The notes below the pieces were generated by a model. The model was not told the origin of the DNA. It saw nothing but the letters and a program-made list of their open reading frames with translations, and searched no databases. The position numbers were made by a program, and so were the translations under genes. Shown here in pieces: positions 45,852-55,579 of a DNA stretch of 64,000 bases (positions within the stretch are counted from its first letter, which is position 1; each line of letters starts with the position of its first letter). The stretch is from an uncultured Clostridia bacterium (lineage in GTDB: Bacteria > Bacillota > Clostridia > TANB77 > CAG-508), in assembly GCA_934120395.1 (NCBI GenBank), contig CAKOTZ010000006.1:31124-95123 (forward strand), read 5' to 3'.

Positions 45852-46769
45852 ATGAAGGAGTTTAGAATAGCTAAAGAAGATGAAAATATTAGAATAGATA
45901 AGTTAATTAACGATAAATTTCAAAATTTATCTAGGGCAAATATTCAAAGATTAATTGAAGACGGAAAAATAACTGTAAATGGAAAAAAAGTAAAAGCTTC
46001 AGAGAAATGTAAAGTAAATGATATTGTTCAAATGTATGAGGAAGAAGCAAAGCAAATTGAATTAAAGCCAGAAAATATACCTTTGGACATACTATATGAA
46101 GATAATGACATAATTGTTATTAACAAAGCCAAGGGACTGGTAGTACACCCTGGTAATGGAAATCCAGATGGCACTTTGGTAAATGCGGTATTAGCTAAGT
46201 GTAAAGACAGCTTATCTGGAATTGGTGGAGAAATTAGACCGGGTATTGTTCATAGATTAGATAAAGATACATCTGGAGTTATTATTGTTGCAAAGAATGA
46301 TAAGGCACATATAGAGATAAGTAGACAGATACAGCAAAGAGAAGTGAAAAAAATATATTGGGCATTGGTTAGAGGTGCTATAAAGGAAAATGAAGCAACA
46401 ATTAATATGCCTATAGGTAGAAGCACTAAAGATAGAAAAAAAATGGCTGTTAGAAAAGATGGAAAAGAAGCAATTACGCATTTTAAAGTGTTAAAAAGAT
46501 GGAGAAATTATACTTTGGTAGAGGTACACATTGAAACGGGCAGGACACATCAAATTAGAGTACATTTATCTCAAATAGGATATCCAGTAGTAGGAGATTC
46601 AGTATATTCAAATGGAAAAAATCCGTTTAATGTGTATGGTCAAATGCTTCATGCTAAAAGTATAGAATTTAATCATCCAATAACAAGAGAAAGATTATTT
46701 ATTGAAGCACCGTTACCGGAATATTTTATTGAAGTATTAAATAAATTGGATGTGGAAGGAGCGATTTAA
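45852..46769 (+). CDS. rluD: 23S rRNA pseudouridine synthase, RluD family
   Basis: 305 residues. N-terminal S4 domain (IRIDKLINDKFQNLSRANIQRLIEDGKITVNGKKVKASEKCK) and catalytic domain with HRLDKDTSGVIIVAKN (catalytic Asp), GRTHQIRVHL and YPVVGDSVY. The family modifies uridines in helix 69 of 23S rRNA. The stop is directly followed by the ATG of rluB, so the two are coupled. All motifs intact. Confidence 0.94.
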   Translation: MKEFRIAKEDENIRIDKLINDKFQNLSRANIQRLIEDGKITVNGKKVKASEKCKVNDIVQMYEEEAKQIELKPENIPLDILYEDNDIIVINKAKGLVVHPGNGNPDGTLVNAVLAKCKDSLSGIGGEIRPGIVHRLDKDTSGVIIVAKNDKAHIEISRQIQQREVKKIYWALVRGAIKENEATINMPIGRSTKDRKKMAVRKDGKEAITHFKVLKRWRNYTLVEVHIETGRTHQIRVHLSQIGYPVVGDSVYSNGKNPFNVYGQMLHAKSIEFNHPITRERLFIEAPLPEYFIEVLNKLDVEGAI

Positions 46770-47485
46770 ATGCATGAATTGAGATTGCAAAAATATTTGG
46801 CAGATAATCGGGATTGCATCGCGAAGAAAGGCAGAAGAATACATTTTAGAAGGTAAAGTAAGCGTAAATGGTAAGGTAGTAACGGCCTTAGGAGTAAAAG
46901 TTGATCCAGATAAAGATACTGTATGTTTTGAAGGTAAACCGATTGAAAAGCAGGAGGAAAAGGTCTATATTTTGCTTAATAAACCAATCGGATATGTTAC
47001 AACTGTCAAAGACCAATTCAATAGAGATACTGTAATGGATTTAGTTAAGGTTAAACAAAGAATAGTACCGATAGGGCGATTAGATATGTATACGTCTGGA
47101 GCATTAATCTTAACAAATGATGGAGATTTGGTATATCATATTACACACCCAAAACATCAAATAGATAAAACCTATACAGTTACAGTTAGGGGAAATGTAA
47201 GTAAGGAAGAGTTAGAACAGTTGCAAAGTGGTCTAGTTATTGATGGATACAAAACAAGCAAAGCAAAAGCAAAAATTATTAAAAGGGATGAAGAAAAGAA
47301 TATAACTAGATTGGCAATTGTTATACATGAAGGAAGAAATAGACAAGTTAGAAAAATGTGTGAGGCTATTGAGAAACCAGTATTGGCTCTGCATCGCAGT
47401 AAGATAGGTAATATAGAGGTAAAAAATTTAAAATTGCGGTACATGGCGTTATTTAACCAAAGAGGAAATTGAAAGTTTAAGATAA
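46770..47485 (+). CDS. rluB: RluB-family pseudouridine synthase with two +1 CGG shifts
   Basis: 237 residues when C46809 and C47437 are both skipped. The first shift turns a dead frame into the S4-domain signature LQKYLADNGIASRRKAEEYILEGKVSVNG. The middle has KPIGYVTTVKD, GRLDMYTSGALILTNDGD with the catalytic Asp, and EGRNRQVRKM. The second shift, 13 codons before the frame-zero stop, changes LRYMALFNQRGN into LGTWRYLTKEEIESLR, the standard C-terminal helix of this family. One essential-type gene with two independent shifts at CGG, one of them CGGT, is the clearest case in the window. ATG 46770 directly abuts the rluD stop. Confidence 0.92.
46809..46811 (+). other. CGG +1 recoding site 6 (AAT-C-GGG), rluB N-terminus
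   Basis: Frame zero AAT CGG GAT TGC; skipping C46809 gives AAT GGG ATT GCA TCG CGA AGA, i.e. N-G-I-A-S-R-R of the S4 domain. Confidence 0.88.
47437..47439 (+). other. CGG +1 recoding site 7 (TTG-C-GGT), rluB C-terminus
   Basis: Frame zero TTG CGG TAC ATG; skipping C47437 gives TTG GGT ACA TGG CGT TAT TTA ACC, i.e. L-G-T-W-R-Y-L-T, the family C-terminus. It shows that a T after CGG does not prevent the shift. Confidence 0.88.
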
Positions 47486-47598
47486 TTGGACAAAAACAAT
47501 AAAATATGGTAAAATTAAAAAGGAAATTATTAGAAAAGTGCTTACTATGTGTTAATAGTAAGTTTACGAATGGCACTTTTCATTAGGAGGAATGTTAT

Positions 47599-48537
47599 AT
47601 GGTAGAAGATTCTGAAATTAAAACTACAAAGTCTCCTTTTGCAATACGTGAAGGAGAAGTTAAGACTTTTGATGGTAAAGATGGGTACGTTTCTATGAAC
47701 CAAATTATCTATAAAATTAATATGGGACATATTAATGACGTACACTTTAAAATTATGGAATTAGTAAATGAGTTTGAATTTATTACATCAAGACAGCTAT
47801 TTCAATTACTAGAATATTATAAGGTAGATATAAAATCACAAGATAAATTAAACAATAAATTAGAACAATTAGTGAAAAGTAAAATATTAACAAGATATTA
47901 TTTTGCTTCTGAAGAAGGAAAATGCATATATAGGATATATAGCCTAGAAAAAATGGGAAAATACTTACTAAATTCAAAGGAAATTGAGTGTAGATGGCAA
48001 CCTACAGACAATACAAAGCCTGTGGCTTTAATTAAGAAAAGATTAGCAGGAAATCAGGCAATTATTGCTTATATGCGAAAAGTAGATGCTTTTGATTCTT
48101 ATACTGTAAAGCCTAATTTGAAGGCAAAACAAATAGGTAAAGTATTCAAACCATCGGGTGGAAGTATCAAACTTACTAAGGCAGGAAAGTCAATAGATTT
48201 TCTATTTGAAGTAGTAAGAAGAGAAGACGAGTGGGAAAAAAGATTAGAAGAAAAAATGAAGTTATACAAAGACTTTTATGAAAATTTTGTTACTTTAGAT
48301 TCTGGTTTTGAAAGAGCACCACAACTTGTTTTTATTGCTGAAGATGATAAACACATGATAGAAATATTTAGAGAAATAGTAAAAAGAAAATTGGAGATTC
48401 CAAAAATAATTTTATATTTTAGTACAGATTTAAGGCAGAACGAGGAAAGTTTAAAAAAATCACTTATTCAATTTAAACTTGACGAAACAACAAAGAAATA
48501 TAAAATGGAAGAAGTTGAAATTAAATTATTATACTAA
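47599..48537 (+). CDS. Replication-relaxation-like winged-helix protein
   Basis: 312 residues. Residues ~45-125 form a winged-helix-like domain (VHFKIMELVNEFEFITSRQLFQLLEYY ... NNKLEQLVKSKILTRYYF). The C-terminal half is an alpha/beta domain with a restriction-endonuclease-like feel (KAGKSIDFLFEVVRREDEWEKRLEEKMKLYKDF). Similar proteins are found on conjugative plasmids and in T4SS loci (replication-relaxation family). It is convergent with the VirD4 gene and close to it. Role unproven; DNA binding is likely. GGAGG site before ATG 47599. Confidence 0.65.
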   Translation: MVEDSEIKTTKSPFAIREGEVKTFDGKDGYVSMNQIIYKINMGHINDVHFKIMELVNEFEFITSRQLFQLLEYYKVDIKSQDKLNNKLEQLVKSKILTRYYFASEEGKCIYRIYSLEKMGKYLLNSKEIECRWQPTDNTKPVALIKKRLAGNQAIIAYMRKVDAFDSYTVKPNLKAKQIGKVFKPSGGSIKLTKAGKSIDFLFEVVRREDEWEKRLEEKMKLYKDFYENFVTLDSGFERAPQLVFIAEDDKHMIEIFREIVKRKLEIPKIILYFSTDLRQNEESLKKSLIQFKLDETTKKYKMEEVEIKLLY

Positions 48538-48540
48538 AAT

Positions 48541-48575
48541 AAAAAGGAGCAGCCTCACTTGGAGGCGCTCCTTTT
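48541..48575. terminator. Bidirectional convergent terminator
   Basis: AAAAAGGAGC pairs with GCTCCTTTTT; inner AGCCTC/GGAGGC-type pairing. It separates the plus-strand replication-relaxation-like gene from the minus-strand VirD4 gene. Confidence 0.88.
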
Positions 48576-48579
48576 TATT

Positions 48580-50911
48580 TTAGTTATCTTTTTTATTATC
48601 ACTTAAATCAAACAATATAGCATCTTCATTATTTAGCAAGTATTTTGATGGACTATTATCTGATTGAATTGGGTCAACATCATCTGTTGCTGTATCAAAA
48701 TCAACAGACTTGTAATCAAAACGATTAAATTTTTTACTCTTTTTTTCTTCACTATACATTCCAGGTGTAAATTTGGTAAAATTAAAGGTTTTTGTTTCTT
48801 GCACTTCTTTATATTTTGAAGCAAGGAAATCTACAGAACCTTGACCTGAAATGAATCTACCATTATTTAATTTGGTTTTATAGCCACAAGCTTTAAATTT
48901 TAAGGTTTGTACTTTACCAGGAGCCATAATATCTGCCCAACCAAATTTAACGCCATTTAGTTTTTCGTCATATTGTCCTTTAGCTAAATCGTAATTTCTG
49001 CCACTTTGCCATTCTCTTTGTTGTCCCATTTCCTTTGCCCACCATGCATTATCTTCTGGTGTATTATCGCCAAATACAAGTTTTGTACTGCAATTAGCAA
49101 GAATAGTAGATTTAAAGTTGAATTTTGGATTTTCACCTTCTAATTGTGCTAGGTTTTGAGCTGATATAATTGTAGCAACACGATATTTACGGTATAGAGT
49201 AAACAGTGGTTCTGTTGCTCTACAGATATATGTTGGAAATTCATCAATATATAGAAAATGAGGTATTCTAGTTCTTTCATTTCCAGGTCTACTAAGAACA
49301 GAATGTTGCATTAGTAAAATTAAGAATAATCCAAATGCTTTATGTGCAGTGGCACCTAGGTCACCTCTTCTTGTACAAGCAATTGTTATTTCACCATTTT
49401 TTAAAGCGTTATCAAAATTAATGTTATTAGTTCTATTACATAAAATATTTTTAACTCCTGGATAGCGTAATAAGCTATCTAATTGGTTTACTGCGTAGAA
49501 TATATATTTTTCTGTATTATCCCTACCAGGTGAGTTACGGTAAAAATTCTTTTTGAAATAGTTTAATTGCATAGAATATTTCTCTGAAAGTTCTGGTATT
49601 GCTTTCATTTTTTCACACATAACCTCAACTAAATCAAAGTCATTTAACATTTTTAATAGGTCTTCTAGTGTTGGAAGTATGCCATCTTTAATATGAGGAT
49701 ACATTTCTTTTAGCAGTATTGTAATATTTTCTACAGCTTGCATTCCAACTTTTTCTTCATATGTTTCTTCTGATGGAGGTGTAGGATTAATACCTCTTAA
49801 AACAGAAGAAATTATAGTTGATACTTTAACAGGGTCGTCATACACAAATGGATTTAGCCCAATTGAAGTAAGACTAGCTGGGTCAATTAAATTAACAGGA
49901 ATATCAAAATTTTTAGCAACATTTAGCATGTTTTGTGCTGACTCTCCATCAGGAGCTAAGTATGTAAGACCAAGATCTTTATAAACATACTCGCCAGAGG
50001 AACTATATATTAACTTGTTCATATATGCCTTGTATAATTTTTCCTTAGTAGGATTTGGTTGTAACATGGCTAAAGAAAAGTTTTTGTTAATATAGTCATT
50101 ATCATAAGGACAATGCAAGGTTGCAATACCAGTTTTTAATGCTGTAAAGCCCATTTCTTTGGCAGTTTCTTTAAAAAAATGCTTTTTTTCAATGTCTTTG
50201 GCAATCATAGGTTCAAATACCATTGAAGTTTTTCCGTGAACCAGATACTCCTATAACAAGAGTTGATTCAAATCTTTTGCTTTCAGGAGTTTTTATTGTT
50301 TTACCACTTGTTTTATCTTTACAAAGGTCAATTTCACAGGTATATGGTCCAACATTATCTGGGGTTGGTGATAAGTCAATACCACCATAATCTAAAATGG
50401 AATCTTTTAAATCTTTGCTATCATTAACATTCATGTATAGTTTTTTAAATAAGATAGGTCCAGAAATAATTGGTAAATATATTGAAATAGCTGTAAAAGC
50501 TGATTTAATAAGTTCTGGAAAATTATTAACAATGCCAGTATAGTTTGGAAGACACATTAATAGGAGCCAACCTAATTCGTTAATCCAACCAATAAACATT
50601 GATAATGCAATTAGATATAATGCTACACAATACAAATGAAAAAATGCAATTTTTGTTGGGTCATTTTTAACAAATTTTGATGAGCCTGAAAATAAAAATG
50701 CAAATACTGGACAAGCTAATGCAAGAGTATATTGGATAGGTCCCCAGTAAGATGTGCCAATGCCAGAAAAACACATAAATAATATTTCAACTACTCGGTC
50801 AATTACAATATAGATTGTGCATAAGGTTAAAATATAAGTTAAAAATGTATTTCTATCTGTGCCTAAAAATTTTAAAAATTTATCAATATATTTCATGAAA
50901 AAGTTCACCAC
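48580..50911 (-). CDS. VirD4/TraG-type coupling ATPase (requires +1 shift at CGG 50236-50234)
   Basis: 776 residues once the C at 50236 is skipped. Four hydrophobic segments occupy the first ~170 residues. The shift falls exactly in the Walker A: frame zero reads VSGSRKNFNG and stops, while the +1 frame reads GVSGSGKTSMVFEPMIA. Later come PHFLYIDEFPTYICRATEPLF (Walker B), LYRKYRVATIISAQNLAQLE (sensor), and a C-terminal acidic tail ending LFDLSDNKKDN. It would recruit substrates to the T4SS channel. The partner apparatus genes are at 1-11.1 kb, about 37 kb away. Without the shift the cell would lack any usable coupling ATPase from this gene. Confidence 0.92.
50234..50236 (-). other. CGG +1 recoding site 8 (TCA-C-GGA), inside VirD4 Walker A
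   Basis: Minus-strand frame zero GGT TCA CGG AAA AAC; skipping the C gives GGT TCA GGA AAA ACT TCA, i.e. G-S-G-K-T-S of the P-loop. Confidence 0.9.
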
Positions 50912-51129
50912 TTTCTTATTATATACAAAATTCGCATATATATATTATCCTATAAAAATGAGGAAAAGACAAGGGTTTTTGAAAAAATTATGTAAATATT
51001 GTAAACTTGTTATATGTTTAGTAAATTACTAACTTATTATAGAATGTTTTTAAAAGGACTTGAATATTATGAATAAAATCAATATAATGTTAAACAGCGT
51101 ATAACTAATTATTATAGAAAGGATTTATA

Positions 51130-52792
51130 ATGCGAAGAAAGGCAAAAAGATATAAAGAAAAGCCTAAAAAGAAAGAAAGTTTTATGCAAGCTGTTTTAGC
51201 TTTAATGGTATCGCAGGTATTAATAAAAATATTAGGACTGGTATATAAGTTGTACTTGACTAATAAGCCGGGATTTGGAGATACAGGAAATGCAATTTGC
51301 AATAGTGGTTACCAAATATATGCATTATTGCTGACCATTTCATCAATAGGGGTTCCAAATGCTATCTCTAAACTTGTTTCAGAAAGAACTGCTATAGGTG
51401 ATAATAGGGGAGCACATAGAATATTCAAAATTGCATTTGCTACATTTGCACTTATAGGTCTTATAGGAACTTTGTTGCTATTCTTTGGGGCAGGATATAT
51501 TTCTAGTGTGCTTTTACAAATACCAGAAGCAGAATTAACGTTAGTAGCACTTTCACCATCTATTTTCTTTGTGGCAATATCTTCTGTTGTAAGAGGATAT
51601 TTTAATGGAAGAGAGAATATGAAGGCAACAGCTAATTCGCAAACTTTGGAACAACTATTTAAAACAACATTAACGATACTATTTGTTGCGGTTATTGCTA
51701 TAGCTTCAAATTCTAATACTGTTATTATGGCGGCAGCAGCGAATTTAGCAACAACATTTTCTACTTTTTTAAGTTTTACATATTTATATATTTATTACAA
51801 GAGAAAAAGAAGCGAATTATGGAAGGATGTTAACGAAACTGTATACAAAAAACAAGAAGGAATTTTTAAGGTCGTTAAAAGAATTTTATCGGTATCAATT
51901 CCAATGGCGTTAAGTTCTATGATGTCAGCTATTAATAAAAATATTGATTCTTTTACAGTAGTTAGAAGTTTAAAGACATTTATGAGCGAAGCAGAAGCAA
52001 AAGCACAATATGGGATTTTAAGTGGAAAAGTTGATACATTAACATCTTTACCATTATCATTCAATATTGCGTTTGCAACAGCATTAGTTCCGGCGTTGTC
52101 AGCTGCAAGGGCAAAGGGAGATAATGAAACAGCACAAAAAAGAGTTTCATTTTCATTGTTAGTTACAATGTTGATTGGATTGCCATGTACAGTTGGAATG
52201 TTTATTTTTTCAGCGCCCATATTAAATTTGTTGTTTCCAAATGCAAATGACGGAGAGCTTATTTTGCAAATTAGTACTTTAACTATAATTTTTACAGTGC
52301 TTGCTCAAACTGTAAATGGTGCTTTGCAGGGAATTGGAAAAGTAATGGTTCCCGCAACAGCACTTGGATGTCGGAGTTTTAACTAAATGTATATTGAATT
52401 TTATTTTAGTACCAATACCAGCATTTGGAGCATGTGGAGCAGCATTAGGCTCTGTTGTATGCCATATTATTTCATTTTCAATTGGCTTTACGGTTCTTAG
52501 AAAAAACATAAAATTAAATTTGGGATTTTCTAAATTTATATTAAAACCAGTAATTGCAACAATTATGATGGCTATTTGTTCTTATGCAACATATTTATTG
52601 TTGGCAGATATAGTAGTTGAGAGATTGGCAACTGTAATTGCAATGGGAGTTGCTGTTATTGTTTATGCTTTGGCACTGATAGTTTTGCGAATATTAACAA
52701 AAGAGGACATTTTTATGCTACCTTATGGGCAAAAAACATATAAAATATTGTGCAAATTGGGATTATATAAAGAAAATACAGAAATACAATAA
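51130..52792 (+). CDS. MATE/MOP-type flippase, SpoVB/MurJ-like (requires +1 shift at CGG 52372)
   Basis: 553 residues after skipping C52372. Basic N-terminus (RRKAKRYKEKPKKKESF) then about 14 transmembrane helices. Family features: LVSQVLIKILGLVYKLYLTN, TISSIGVPNAISKLVSE, SVVRGYFNGRENMKATANSQTLEQ, and in the second half FNIAFATALVPALSAARAKGD. The join reads VMVPATALGCGVLTKCILNFILVPIPAFGACGAALGSVV, a continuous membrane segment typical of the family. Frame zero stops three codons after CGG and would remove three to four helices. Predicted to flip lipid-linked wall precursors, possibly in sporulation (SpoVB). Confidence 0.88.
52372..52374 (+). other. CGG +1 recoding site 9 (TGT-C-GGA)
   Basis: Frame zero TGT CGG AGT TTT AAC TAA; skipping C52372 gives TGT GGA GTT TTA ACT AAA TGT, restoring the last membrane helices of the flippase. 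Confidence 0.82.
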
Positions 52793-52798
52793 AAGGAA

Positions 52799-52939
52799 AT
52801 GAAAAACGGTGAAACAACTGAAGCTCTAAGAGAAAATGGAATTACAAGGAATTCGAAACAATATACCAAATGGCAAAACTCTTACAGCGAATGGGGATAC
52901 AAGAAAAATAAATTAGAAAAAAAGAAGGATTTTAGCTAA
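52799..52939 (+). CDS. Possible small basic protein (46 residues)
   Basis: ATG 52799 follows the flippase stop by six bases with a weak AAAGG site. The peptide (MKNGETTEALRENGITRNSK..., then KWQNSYSEWGYKKNKLEKKKDFS) is polar with two Trp and a Lys-rich end. Nothing else is coded between 52793 and HU at 53004. It could be a real small gene or a chance open frame. Confidence 0.3.
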   Translation: MKNGETTEALRENGITRNSKQYTKWQNSYSEWGYKKNKLEKKKDFS

Positions 52940-53003
52940 AATTGGCGAATATGAATAATTGTAGAGCTTATCTACATACACAAAATTTAGGAGGTAATTT
53001 ATA

Positions 53004-53282
53004 ATGAACAAAGCTGAATTAATTGCAGCAATAGCTGCTAAAACAAACGAAACAAAAAAAAGTGCTGAAGCAACAGTTAATGCTTTTATAGATGTTGTTA
53101 CAGAAACATTAGTAAAAGGTGATAAAGTTCAACTAGTTGGATTTGGATCTTTTGAAGTAAGAAAAAGAGCAGCAAGAAAGGGAAGAAACCCACAAACTAA
53201 AGAAGAAATAAAAATACCTGCATCAAAGGCTCCTGTATTCAAGGCTGGAAAAGCTTTAAAAGATTTAGTTAATAACAAATAA
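53004..53282 (+). CDS. hup: DNA-binding protein HU
   Basis: 92 residues, full length. NKAELIAAIAAKTNETKKSAEATVNAFIDVVTETLVKGDKVQLVGFGSFEVRKRAARKGRNPQTKEEIKIPASKAPVFKAGKALKDLVN is a canonical HU with the DNA-intercalating RNPQT arm. AGGAGG site before ATG 53004. Confidence 0.97.
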   Translation: MNKAELIAAIAAKTNETKKSAEATVNAFIDVVTETLVKGDKVQLVGFGSFEVRKRAARKGRNPQTKEEIKIPASKAPVFKAGKALKDLVNNK

Positions 53283-53311
53283 GAATGATATAAATATGAA
53301 TTCATAAAGAG

Positions 53312-53341
53312 AGACAAATTTTATAAAAGTTTGTCTTTTTT
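53312..53341 (+). terminator. Terminator of hup
   Basis: AGACAAA / TTTGTCT stem followed by a T-run. Confidence 0.8.
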
Positions 53342-53504
53342 TGTTGGAAAAAATTCAAGTGTTTAACAATTGATAATATTATATATCAAATAATTTAAAG
53401 GCATTTTAGGAATCCAATAGTTTGGTATTGTGTTTTTTACAAAAATATGATATGATATGCATGTTTGAGTTTTAACATTTTATGTGAATCAGGAGGGGCT
53501 CATT

Positions 53505-53975
53505 GTGAAAAAAACTACTATTGCCAAGGTAAAATATCGGGAGTATATTCCGTATGGATGGAGTGAACTTGATTTTTGTGATGTAAAATTTACTGGAAGA
53601 AAAAAAATAGAAATGAGTAAAGCATGGACAAATATAAAACACGCTAGATACGAAAAATACAACGAAATATATGAAAAAAACAAGTTAGAAATTGCAGAAC
53701 TGATAAAAAAGGCTAATGAAACATACAAGCTAATAAAGAATTCGAGGCCATTTTATCGGTTTTGGAACAACAGGGATGAGACGAAAAAAATTGCTCAAGC
53801 CGATGAGATGCTTCAGAAGGCAAACAAGCTTGAACTTGAAAATGAAAAAGTGGGAGCAAAGAGATTTTTCACTATTGATGAGAGTCGACAGAAAATTAGA
53901 CAATTACTAACTGATAGCGATTTTTCATTGATTTCTGCACACGTTGGCGAGGAGATATGGTCCCTCGAGGAGTAG
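53505..53975 (+). CDS. Hypothetical protein with foreign codon use
   Basis: GTG start at 53505, a few bases after AGGAGGGG; 156 residues. Charged and largely helical (coiled coil at ~35-70 and ~90-115), no membrane segment. Codon use differs from neighbours: CGG is used twice as Arg (53538-53540, 53757-53759), alongside GAGGCC, CAGGGATGAGACG and CTCGAG stretches. It lies at the left edge of an accessory stretch reaching tRNA-Leu at 60.4 kb and is probably recently acquired. If CGG forces a +1 shift in this cell, this gene could not be translated correctly. No family recognised. Confidence 0.65.
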   Translation: MKKTTIAKVKYREYIPYGWSELDFCDVKFTGRKKIEMSKAWTNIKHARYEKYNEIYEKNKLEIAELIKKANETYKLIKNSRPFYRFWNNRDETKKIAQADEMLQKANKLELENEKVGAKRFFTIDESRQKIRQLLTDSDFSLISAHVGEEIWSLEE

Positions 53976-53983
53976 CAACATAT

Positions 53984-54019
53984 AAAAAATATATCTGCAA
54001 AATTGCGGGTATATTTTTT
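53984..54019. terminator. Terminator
   Basis: AAAAAATATATC / GGTATATTTTTT-type stem (one G-U) with T after it. Confidence 0.65.
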
Positions 54020-54087
54020 ATGTTAAATGTTATCCTTAATATTAAACGTTGTATTGACAGCAGTTTTTTATAAATAAAAATACATTT

Positions 54088-55053
54088 TCATTTTAAATTA
54101 TTATTTTTTTGAAATTCCATATAATATCTGCTATCTGTTTCTTTATTAATTTTAAATCCTAACTTCTTATATAAATTAAAAGCTTTAATATTGTTTTTAT
54201 ATACCCAAAGATATATATTGTCATCATAATTAAGAATATAATCCTTAATTATCGAAGAACTAATTCCTTTATTTCTATATTCCTTCTCGATAAAAATTTC
54301 ATCTAACAACAAACCATCATCTATTTTTCTAATTAAAACACTACCTATGATTTTTTTATTGTGAATTATATTTTTATATTCTTTGATTAAAATAGGGACA
54401 CTTTCACATATATAATTATCTATTTTTTTTATTTCTTCTTCTGATAAATTTTTAGCATATTCAACAATTGTTTTGAATTTATAATATTTTATTCTTTCCA
54501 AATCGTTAATTGTAGCTGTTTCTATTTTGAAATTAAATATTTCCTTTTGCATAAAAATATAATTATAAAAGTCATCACATGAAATATTATAACTTGGCTT
54601 ATTATACTTATATATATGAACATCTACACTTTTTGGAACTTCATTTTCTCTACTTTTAATAAAGTTTATTTCAACATCGTTTAATAAATCATTTAAATTA
54701 TTGTATTCATGAATACCTTTTTTATCAAACCATGAATGTTCAAACCAATAGACTTTATTATTCATATAAAATACAAGAAAAGTATGAGAAGGTAAAATAT
54801 TTTTATCATCCATATAAATAAAATATGTTTCATTTTTTATATTATTTTCTTCAAATAATTTTCTTTCTAATTCTACTTGATCCCAACAAATTCCCACTTT
54901 TTTATTTAATAATTCTTCTGGTGACATTAAATAATATACTTTGCTAAAAATATATTCAAGGTCAGCATTATTACAAATATTATTTCCAGTATTATCTAAA
55001 AAACCATATTCAATTTGTTCCATTATATCCATTATTTTTTTTATGCTATCCAT
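54088..55053 (-). CDS. Transglutaminase-like plus GNAT acetyltransferase fusion
   Basis: 321 residues. The N-terminal ~150 residues resemble a transglutaminase-like fold with the core Cys in LLNKKVGICWDQVELE, His in PSHTFLVFY and a following aromatic-rich strand (KVYWFEHSWF). The C-terminal ~150 residues are a GNAT domain with the acetyl-CoA loop IFIEKEYRNKGISSSIIKDYIL and NNIKAFNLYKKLGFKI. Two-domain proteins of this kind are found in Firmicutes, but the substrate is unknown. It sits in the accessory island, transcribed leftward. Confidence 0.75.
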   Translation of the reverse strand: MDSIKKIMDIMEQIEYGFLDNTGNNICNNADLEYIFSKVYYLMSPEELLNKKVGICWDQVELERKLFEENNIKNETYFIYMDDKNILPSHTFLVFYMNNKVYWFEHSWFDKKGIHEYNNLNDLLNDVEINFIKSRENEVPKSVDVHIYKYNKPSYNISCDDFYNYIFMQKEIFNFKIETATINDLERIKYYKFKTIVEYAKNLSEEEIKKIDNYICESVPILIKEYKNIIHNKKIIGSVLIRKIDDGLLLDEIFIEKEYRNKGISSSIIKDYILNYDDNIYLWVYKNNIKAFNLYKKLGFKINKETDSRYYMEFQKNNNLK

Positions 55054-55210
55054 TATAAATCACCTTTATTATTTAACAAATTTATTTTCTTACCTTATTA
55101 TTATACACAGATTATATGAAAAAGTCAGCAAAAATATCTTTATATTGTTTATATAATTTTCTAATTTCCGTACTTATTATTCAATTGTTAATAGTTATAA
55201 GTAAATTTTC

Positions 55211-55399
55211 ATGGATAGATTTCCGAATTTACAATTAATTTTTGAAGATGATGAAGTATTTGAACTGAATAAAGAAGAATGTAAAATGCTTCAAAAAATT
55301 ATTCAATTAGGATTAAAAATTGATGAACTAGAAGAATATTCTATTGGTGGTAAAGAAGCATATTTTTACTTTAAGAAAATGGGGATTCTAAAAGAATAA
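55211..55399 (+). CDS. Small acidic hypothetical protein
   Basis: 62 residues (MDRFPNLQLIFEDDEVFELNKEECKMLQKII...), acidic, mixed strand and helix, with no good Shine-Dalgarno visible before ATG 55211. A hairpin with GGGGA / TCCCC at about 55461-55484 follows and may be its terminator. No family recognised. It may be an accessory-island orphan. Confidence 0.5.
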   Translation: MDRFPNLQLIFEDDEVFELNKEECKMLQKIIQLGLKIDELEEYSIGGKEAYFYFKKMGILKE

Positions 55400-55579
55400 C
55401 AAAAAATATTGTCCTAGCTAGCAAGCACTGAATTTGTATTCCCGCACAAATTCAAAATAAATGGGGACACCCCAATCCCCATTTTAAATTATATTAAGAA
55501 AAGAGGTGTTATAATTGAGAGAATAGATTGTATTAGTGATAAAATAAGAGAAAATTTAATAACTTCAAGATAGAATATA

